Assembly: GCA_021780315.1 (NCBI GenBank)
Contig: JAJXYY010000018.1
Location: 124,001 to 188,000 of the forward strand
Direction: 5' to 3'
Length of the DNA: 64,000 nucleotides
From: Acidobacteriota bacterium
Lineage (GTDB): Bacteria; Acidobacteriota; Terriglobia; Terriglobales; Acidobacteriaceae
Shown: positions 58,901-64,000 of the stretch, in pieces
How the letters are laid out: the number at the start of each line of letters is the position of its first letter
Numbering within the stretch: the stretch's first letter is position 1
The notes under the pieces: generated by a model
Seen by the model: only the letters and a program-made list of their open reading frames with translations
Databases searched by the model: none
Told to the model about the DNA's origin: nothing
Made by a program: the position numbers and the translations under genes

Positions 58901-60965
58901 CAACGTTGTGCCGTCGTATATGGCCAATCCCAGCTCCCGCAACTCCAGACCGCCCGGAGGCTCTCGCCTGGGTGATTATGTCCCCCAAGCCGCAACCAAT
59001 TCCTCCCCCGAACCCTACATGCCCTCCGCCCCTGCGGGGGATTCGTCGTATCTGGCATACCAACGCCAACAGATCCAACGCCTCACCCAACAAGCCCAAC
59101 TACAGCAACCCATCTCCGCTGAGCCGCAGCAATCCGAGCCGCAGCAAGAGGTCTACGGGCCCTACGTCCCCTACAATCCAACGCCACAGACCTATGGATA
59201 CTCCCCATCTCCTGTACCCGTTCAGCTAGGCGACAGTACCCCTCATATCACACCGCCCCAGCGTGAAGTGACCGATGTTTTGCCCACTGCTCGCTACATG
59301 CCAAACGCCCGCGGCAACAGCAAGACCTCCAGCAGGGCGATGACCGGCACTAGTACACCCCCGCCCGACGACTACAGCACTGCACCCACGCAGAATACCC
59401 AGTACAACACTCAGGCCGACGTTCAGAAGCCGCAGCCCCATACTCGACCCAGCGCTTCAGTTACCTATCCGGACACAGCCTCTGCCGCTTTGCAGTCCGG
59501 CGACAACTACGGCCAGCAATATCCACAACCTGGTACCAGTCGACGCACAGCAACCCGCGCACGCACCTCCTCGTCCACCCCCACCCAACCGCTCCCGGCC
59601 CTCAGTTATCCCGGCGTCGCCCAGCCACTCAGCGGCTCGGCCTATCCCGTCATCGGACCTGCCGCCCCCACCGGCGTCCCGCCGACCGACGCGGAGTTGG
59701 CAGCCAAAAACGTACCACCCCTCCGTGGTGGCTATGGCGCGGTAGTCCCCGGCCAGGCGCTCTCACCCCGCGAGCAGACCGAACTCGAACTCTCCACCTT
59801 GGAATCCTCCTACAGCGGCTGGATCGGTGGCACCGTCGTCGGACGATATCGCAGCGGTACCGCCGGATTCGATCGCCTCACCGCACTCGAGTCGCCCTTT
59901 GAGGCCTCCGCCGTCCTGGGCAAATCCGTCCGCGTCACCATCGTCCCGCGCGCCGTATTCCTCAACTCCGGAACCGTCGACAGCACAGCCTTCCAAAACG
60001 CCGTTGGTACCATCCCGGTGCTCGGCACCTTGTCTGCCGCTGCGCTCACCGCGCCCCCGCAGCAGTTCTCCAGCGGAGTCGGCGGCGAACTCCAGTTGAC
60101 CACCAAGAACCTCGGTCTGGCTCTCGGATACACCCCCTACGGCTTCCTCGTTACCAACATTACTGGCCGCGCCCAGTGGACCCCCTTCGGCGGACACTTC
60201 ACCTTCTTTGCGGAACGTGATTCCGTCAAGGAAACCCAGTTGTCCTATGCCGGATTGCGCGACCCCGGTACCGTCTCCGCCATCTACGACGGCAACATTT
60301 GGGGCGGCGTTATCTCCACCACCGGCGGTGCTCGCATCGATATCGGCTCCGAACGCTCCGGACTCTACGTCTCCGGCGACGGGGGCGTACTCACCGGCTA
60401 CCACGTCCTCGACAACACCAAGTACGAGGGCTCCATGGGTGCTTACTTCCGTGTCAAGCGCTGGCCAGGATACGGAAGCCTCAACATCGGTGCCAGCTTC
60501 TTCGGCATGCACTACGACTACAACGAGCGCGGCCTCACCTACGGGCAGGGCGGCTACTTCAGCCCCAACGTCTACTTCCTCGCCGCCGTTCCCGTCACCT
60601 TCAACGGAAACTACAAGAATGACTTCCACTACACCATCAACGGCAGTGTAGGCGTGCAGACCTTCCAGGAAGCCAAAGCCCCCTACTACCCGCTCGACCT
60701 CTCCCTGGAGACCGGCTCACAAAACGCGCAGTATCCACTCAATAGCAACACTGGCCTCAACTACGCTCTCATCTCCGAGGGCTCCTACCGCATCGCCGAC
60801 CACTGGTACGTTGGCGCCTTCGTCAATGGCAACAACACCAACAACTACAACACCGTCTCCGGTGGCTTCTTTGTTCGGTATCTCTTCAAGGCCCAGCCCT
60901 CAACGGAAAACGCCCCCTCCGGTCTCTTTCCCACCAGTGGCTTCCGTCCCCTGCGAGTCCCGTAG
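55932..60965 (+). CDS. bcsC: Cellulose export outer-membrane porin with TPR scaffold, BcsC
   Basis: A protein of about 1677 residues. A signal peptide (FLTSALLFGALAVSL, ending TRSYAQ) is followed by about 900 residues of TPR repeats, then a 350-residue proline/glutamine/serine-rich stretch, then the BCSC_C beta-barrel (from about SPREQTELELSTLESSYSGW). It should carry the glucan across the periplasm and outer membrane. ATG 55932 has no good ribosome site; TTG 55884 has one, but its codons do not match the gene's third-base bias. E. coli BcsC is about 1150 residues; the extra length here is mainly the low-complexity linker and more repeats. Confidence 0.93.
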   Translation: MKIVPQIRSIRFLTSALLFGALAVSLPYTRSYAQNVQSTTQSLLDKAHALEVRGRLDMASQTWQQVLLADPNNPEALGGLARAAKFAGNSALANTYLDRLRAINPNDPNINRVENMGSQQTQQTQLKQAGKLAESGQYAQAMAIYRQVFGTNPPAGDWALAYYETESATEGGRPHAIEGLRALMGKFPSDSRYQIALGRILTYDPKTRQEGRRLLERHTADPQAAEALRQSLVWDASNPASAADIRAYLARHNDAQLATALRNQPKVTTSRGSTAVPQTPEEIAAVEAARAKGVQEQQAYNALNAKHLDEAELLFKAILANDPENPRALAGMGYIRMQQSNFGGAISFLEQAKQNGSRDAGVDTALETARFYAVMADASTALNENDLTTAEQQYRAALVMRANSSEALEGLGGTLLKAQQAEAAIPVFDRYTKVKPSAAAAWRGLFMAYYGAGNAPQALLVERKIPTAIHAQLMRDPEFLRTLASAYSAVGRDADAQRVLHSALDLPFPSGAKGLKVETQLQYASLLQQANRLDQAGGLYRQVLASDVSNTSAWQGLIRVQHAMKQDPIALQTLQSMPPSSYEIAMRDPGFQTTVASIYQSQNRLDAAQDILEKSVNQQLAANQKPSTGILLQLAGLYLQRNNPQKAFPIYQSILSENPDRPDAWKGLLSVLHTSGRDQEALAQIQQIPTPVRTQLEQDVDYLQNVGAIYNALGQPQQAMVFMNRVQQHYAVQHASAPADVDIQDAWLLFNGNNDAGLYRQLMLLGGRQDLNDEQRRTVQTIWTNWAVRRANQTAATGNIRRSLAILNAAAKSFPDNPGVLRALASGYARAGLPKQAVLIFKAQDMTSATASDYKAAVGAALSAGDIKSAETWLRYGLDAYPKDAEMLNLGARFEQSRGDSGRAAEYYRASLAAMPPGDPGAELANELSMPAPVTRLPSQAQPQDLATLLRNSVNDSVDIPQNTPTPQPYLPNYGNYSGQAPIQVNGGTSNVVPSYMANPSSRNSRPPGGSRLGDYVPQAATNSSPEPYMPSAPAGDSSYLAYQRQQIQRLTQQAQLQQPISAEPQQSEPQQEVYGPYVPYNPTPQTYGYSPSPVPVQLGDSTPHITPPQREVTDVLPTARYMPNARGNSKTSSRAMTGTSTPPPDDYSTAPTQNTQYNTQADVQKPQPHTRPSASVTYPDTASAALQSGDNYGQQYPQPGTSRRTATRARTSSSTPTQPLPALSYPGVAQPLSGSAYPVIGPAAPTGVPPTDAELAAKNVPPLRGGYGAVVPGQALSPREQTELELSTLESSYSGWIGGTVVGRYRSGTAGFDRLTALESPFEASAVLGKSVRVTIVPRAVFLNSGTVDSTAFQNAVGTIPVLGTLSAAALTAPPQQFSSGVGGELQLTTKNLGLALGYTPYGFLVTNITGRAQWTPFGGHFTFFAERDSVKETQLSYAGLRDPGTVSAIYDGNIWGGVISTTGGARIDIGSERSGLYVSGDGGVLTGYHVLDNTKYEGSMGAYFRVKRWPGYGSLNIGASFFGMHYDYNERGLTYGQGGYFSPNVYFLAAVPVTFNGNYKNDFHYTINGSVGVQTFQEAKAPYYPLDLSLETGSQNAQYPLNSNTGLNYALISEGSYRIADHWYVGAFVNGNNTNNYNTVSGGFFVRYLFKAQPSTENAPSGLFPTSGFRPLRVP

Positions 60966-61123
60966 CCTGCAATCCGCATAGCCTAACTCATCGCACGATC
61001 CCACCTTCCATCCAAGCCAAACTACGCAAGAATTTATCTTGATTCCGGACACTTCGCGTCGTATAACTGCGGCAACTGCAAAACTTGTCTCGTGCCGTAT
61101 CGTTTCTGTCTTGGAAAGGGTCC

Positions 61124-63148
61124 ATGAAGCAATCTGAGCTGTATCTGCTTAGGCCCCGCACTTGGAGTCATCTCGTCTCTCGCCACCCAGCCACCCTTCT
61201 GGTGCTCGCTCTGGTTGCGCCTTTACTGGCTACCCCAGCCGTTGCCTCCAAGCCCGAGACCGTACCCGACTGGGTCCGTACCGCTGCTGCCCAGACCCTG
61301 CCCACCTACTCCGCCGAGACCAACGCCGTCGTCCTCCTCGATGAGACCACCTACACCGTTGCGCCTGATGGCCAGGCGACCGAGCACTACCGCCGTGTCA
61401 TCAAAATTCTTCGCCCACAGGGCCGAGACCAGGCCGTCGTCGCTGTCCCCTACGACAAGGCCACCAAAATTCTCTCGTTGCACGTCTGGAGTATCGGTCC
61501 CGACGGCCACCAATTCACCCTCAAAGACAACGAGATCGCCGACTACGGCTATCCTGGCCAGGGAAACTTCTTCGAAGACAACAAGATCAAAGTCGCCAAT
61601 GCCCCCGGCAGCGATCCCGGCGGCATCGTCGCCTACGAGTACGAGCAGCGCATCCGCCCCATGCTCACTGAAAAGACCTGGTTCTTTCAGGACGAAATCC
61701 CTCACCTTAATCAGTCCTTCACCCTCGAACTTCCTCCGGGATACACCGCCGGTACCGTCTGGGCGCATCATCCCCTGGTCCCCGTCGCCGACCTCGAAAA
61801 CCAGCGCTCCCGCTGGGATCTCAAGGACACTCCCGGCATCAATCTCGATCGCGTCATGATGCACCCCTCGGAGCGCGCACTTGCCGGCAGAATGACCGTC
61901 CACTACGCCGGTCCGGGGCTTCCATCCCCCACGCAAGGCACCTGGCAGAGTATCGGCCTCTGGTATCAGCAATTGTCGCAAGACCGCCTCGCCTCCACGC
62001 CGGAGATCGCCGCAAAAGCCCAGGAACTCGCCGCCGCCCAGCCTGACTTCTACTCCAAATCCGAGGCCATCGCCGAGTTTGTCCAAAAGCAGATCCGCTA
62101 CTTCGTCATTGAGATGGGTATCGGCGGCTACCAGCCACACTTCGCCAGCGACATCTTCCACAACCGCTACGGCGACTGCAAGGACAAAGCCACCCTGCTC
62201 TCCGCCATGCTCTCCTCCGTGGGCATTCACTCCGCACTCATGATGGTCGATCACCGCCGCGGAGTCATCGATCCTGACGCCCCATCCATCGTCGGCGATC
62301 ACATGATCGCTGCCATCGAGATTCCTTCTGGATACAACTCCCCCAGGCTCCGCAGCGTCGTCACCGCTAAGACCGGCCGCCGCTACCTCATCTTCGATCC
62401 CACCTGGGAGCAGACCCCGTTCGGCCAACTTGAGCATGGCCTCCAGGGCAGCTACGGCATCCTGATGGAAGGCGAGCAGAGCCAGGTCATTCAGCTTCCC
62501 GTCCTCCCGCCAGACCTCAATACCATCCGCCGCACCGCCTCCTTCCAACTCCAGCCCGATGGCTCCCTCCAGGGCAGCGTTACCGAGAAGCGCTTCGGCG
62601 ATGTCTCCGAGCGTCGCCGCACCATCTTTACCACCGGCGACGCCAAACAGCAGGCCGAGTTCCTCGACCACGCGCTCGAAGACGACTTCACCTCCTTCAA
62701 AATCACCAGCCTCAAGGTCGAGAACGCCGCCGCCCTCAATCAGGACCTCACTACCACCTACCATCTCGATGCGGATCACTTTGGTAAAAGCATAGGCTCA
62801 CTCCTCATGGTTCGTCCTCGCGTCCTCGGCAGTGAATATCTCCTCCCGGGCAGGGAAGCGCGCTCCATTCCCGTCGACCTCAAGCAAACCATGCAGGCCA
62901 CCGACGACTACACCATTCAACTCCCCGCCGGCTACACCGTAGACGAGCTGCCAGACCCCATCAAGCTCGATCTCGGCTTTGCCGCCTACGAAAGCACCAC
63001 GCAGATCAAGGACAATCTCCTCCACTACTCCCGTACCTACACTGTTCGGGCTGTCACTCTGCCGGCAGATAAATTTCCCGATCTGCAAAAGCTGGCTGGC
63101 GTCATCGCAGCCGACGAGCAGAATCACGCCGTCCTCAAAAAGCAATAA
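61124..63148 (+). CDS. Exported DUF3857 protein with transglutaminase-like domain
   Basis: A 675-residue envelope protein. A signal-like hydrophobic stretch (LLVLALVAPLLATPAVA) is followed by a DUF3857 domain (RVIKILRPQGRDQAVVAVPY, EYEQRIRP) and a transglutaminase-like core with the cysteine in NRYGDCKDKATLLSAML, the histidine in GDHMIAAIEI and the aspartate in FDPTWEQTPFG. A third beta domain ends the protein. ATG 61124 follows GGAAAGGG. Two such genes are arranged in tandem after bcsC. Function is unknown; peptidase or cross-linking activity is possible. Confidence 0.88.
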   Translation: MKQSELYLLRPRTWSHLVSRHPATLLVLALVAPLLATPAVASKPETVPDWVRTAAAQTLPTYSAETNAVVLLDETTYTVAPDGQATEHYRRVIKILRPQGRDQAVVAVPYDKATKILSLHVWSIGPDGHQFTLKDNEIADYGYPGQGNFFEDNKIKVANAPGSDPGGIVAYEYEQRIRPMLTEKTWFFQDEIPHLNQSFTLELPPGYTAGTVWAHHPLVPVADLENQRSRWDLKDTPGINLDRVMMHPSERALAGRMTVHYAGPGLPSPTQGTWQSIGLWYQQLSQDRLASTPEIAAKAQELAAAQPDFYSKSEAIAEFVQKQIRYFVIEMGIGGYQPHFASDIFHNRYGDCKDKATLLSAMLSSVGIHSALMMVDHRRGVIDPDAPSIVGDHMIAAIEIPSGYNSPRLRSVVTAKTGRRYLIFDPTWEQTPFGQLEHGLQGSYGILMEGEQSQVIQLPVLPPDLNTIRRTASFQLQPDGSLQGSVTEKRFGDVSERRRTIFTTGDAKQQAEFLDHALEDDFTSFKITSLKVENAAALNQDLTTTYHLDADHFGKSIGSLLMVRPRVLGSEYLLPGREARSIPVDLKQTMQATDDYTIQLPAGYTVDELPDPIKLDLGFAAYESTTQIKDNLLHYSRTYTVRAVTLPADKFPDLQKLAGVIAADEQNHAVLKKQ

Positions 63149-63213
63149 CCACCCATCGCGCGTCAGGGCCCCGCAATACAAAATGCAGTTATCGAAAATA
63201 AGGATAGTTAGAC

Positions 63214-64000
63214 ATGACCCGGAAGCTGAGCCGCACCCTCCTTGTCGTTTCGTTCTTTGCCGCCCTCCTCACACCCATCGCGCACGCCGATCAATGGACC
63301 CAGCCCACTCCGGAAGAGCTCTCCATGACCTCTCAGCCAGAGGTCCCCGGCGCCCCGGCTGTCTACCTTTACCGCGAGCAGATTACCCAGGACAATCTCC
63401 ACGTCTTCAAAATCTACGTGCGCCTGAAAGTCCTCAACGAGCGAGGCAAGGACTTTGGCAACGTCGAACTCAACTACTTCAACTCTGAAGACGGCGGCTA
63501 TACCGTCAACGATGTCGCCGGGCGAACCATCCATCCAGACGGAACTGTCATCCCCTTCACCGGCAAGCCCTACGAAAAGCTCATCGAAAAGTCTCATGGC
63601 ACCAGCTATATGGCGAAGGTTTTCTCCATGCCTTCCGTAGAGGTCGGCAGCATCATCGAGTATCGCTATACCTTGCGCTACGGCGACCATCACTACTTCG
63701 CCCCCGACTGGTATATCCAGTCCAATCTCTTCACCCGTAAGGCGCACTACCTCTGGGAGCCAACGGACCGCACTCTCGTCACGGGTGGCAAGCACGAACA
63801 ACTCACCAACTCCATCTCCTGGACGCCCATCCTCCCCGCCGGAACCGTAGTCCAGCAGTCTCGTCTTCCCGGCGATTACGGACACCTTTCCTTCGAGGTC
63901 AATATCCAGAATGTCCCTCCCGCACCCGAGGAGGAGTTCATGCCCCCCGTCTCCAGCTTCACCTATCGTGTCCTCTTCTACTATTCTGCCTACCGCACCA
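63214..64000 (+). CDS. Second DUF3857 protein, cut by the window end
   Basis: The frame opens at ATG 63214, preceded by AAGGATAG, and is still open at the last base. A signal peptide (TLLVVSFFAALLTPIAHA) leads into a DUF3857 domain (RLKVLNERGKDFGNVELNYF, GRTIHPDGTVIPF, EVGSIIEYRYTLRYG). The transglutaminase part, if present, must lie beyond the window. At least 262 residues are visible. It lies 65 bases after the first DUF3857 gene on the same strand and is probably co-transcribed. A tandem duplication and later divergence is likely, as the two are related but not close. Confidence 0.88.
   Translation, partial: MTRKLSRTLLVVSFFAALLTPIAHADQWTQPTPEELSMTSQPEVPGAPAVYLYREQITQDNLHVFKIYVRLKVLNERGKDFGNVELNYFNSEDGGYTVNDVAGRTIHPDGTVIPFTGKPYEKLIEKSHGTSYMAKVFSMPSVEVGSIIEYRYTLRYGDHHYFAPDWYIQSNLFTRKAHYLWEPTDRTLVTGGKHEQLTNSISWTPILPAGTVVQQSRLPGDYGHLSFEVNIQNVPPAPEEEFMPPVSSFTYRVLFYYSAYRT

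Overview
The window reads as a chromosomal segment of a diderm, GC-rich bacterium, most likely an acidobacterium of the Terriglobus/Granulicella/Edaphobacter type. This is an inference from the mix of families: a fused bcsA-bcsB cellulose synthase with a very long BcsC, ADP-heptose (LPS core) genes, tandem DUF3857/transglutaminase proteins, a RecB-like/AddB-like nuclease pair, and hairpin repeats of the CCGGGTGCCCCAT kind. Codons are strongly C-biased at the third position, so almost every real gene carries long open shadow frames on the other strand. No phage, integrase, transposase or CRISPR array was seen.

Layout. 0.2-6.9 kb: a complete phosphate-starvation module, phoB-phoR-pstS-pstC-pstA-pstB-phoU, with a Pho-box-like direct repeat before pstS and a strong hairpin between pstS and pstC. 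6.9-14.6 kb (minus strand): an AddA/AddB-like helicase-nuclease pair and an MFS transporter. 14.6-24.3 kb: a CusF-SCO1 copper protein, DUF2252, a small membrane protein, an MsbA-like ABC exporter, a truncated DUF3455 gene, oligopeptidase B (minus), DUF4142, TPM and LemA. 24.4-25.2 kb (minus): an RsbW/RsbV-like anti-sigma switch. 25.4-31.5 kb: an M13 metallopeptidase, a soluble PRC-MgtE_N-CBS protein, a CgeB-like glycosyltransferase and an Nramp-family transporter whose metal-site residues look like the magnesium (NRMT) type; near-identical hairpin repeats flank the transporter. 31.8-37.9 kb (minus): Nudix hydrolase, HAD phosphatase, LolA-like protein, prepilin, M16 peptidase, a 3 x 60 bp hairpin array, a membrane/SMP-30 propeller protein and its MarR regulator with repeated dyad operators. 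38.1-47.1 kb: rlmN, yvcK (minus), TPR and DUF4254 proteins (minus), a GT9 glycosyltransferase, hldE, hldD, an ATP-grasp protein and tRNA-Lys (minus). 47.6-61.0 kb: a cellulose operon, BcsR-like/BcsQ fusion - BcsAB fusion - BcsZ - BcsC. 61.1-64.0 kb: two DUF3857 proteins, the second cut by the window end.

How the genes fit together. The Pho genes form one sensing and uptake unit. GT9, hldE and hldD serve heptose-containing surface polysaccharide, possibly with the DUF4254 protein. The bcs genes encode synthesis, inner-membrane and outer-membrane export, and trimming of cellulose, under c-di-GMP control through PilZ. The PRC-MgtE_N-CBS protein plus the NRMT-like carrier is the most interesting candidate system: a soluble magnesium-sensor module without its own channel, two genes from a carrier that lacks the usual manganese/iron ligands. 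The second strongest signal is the intergenic hairpin family whose copies keep the same flanks but carry different, internally complementary stems.
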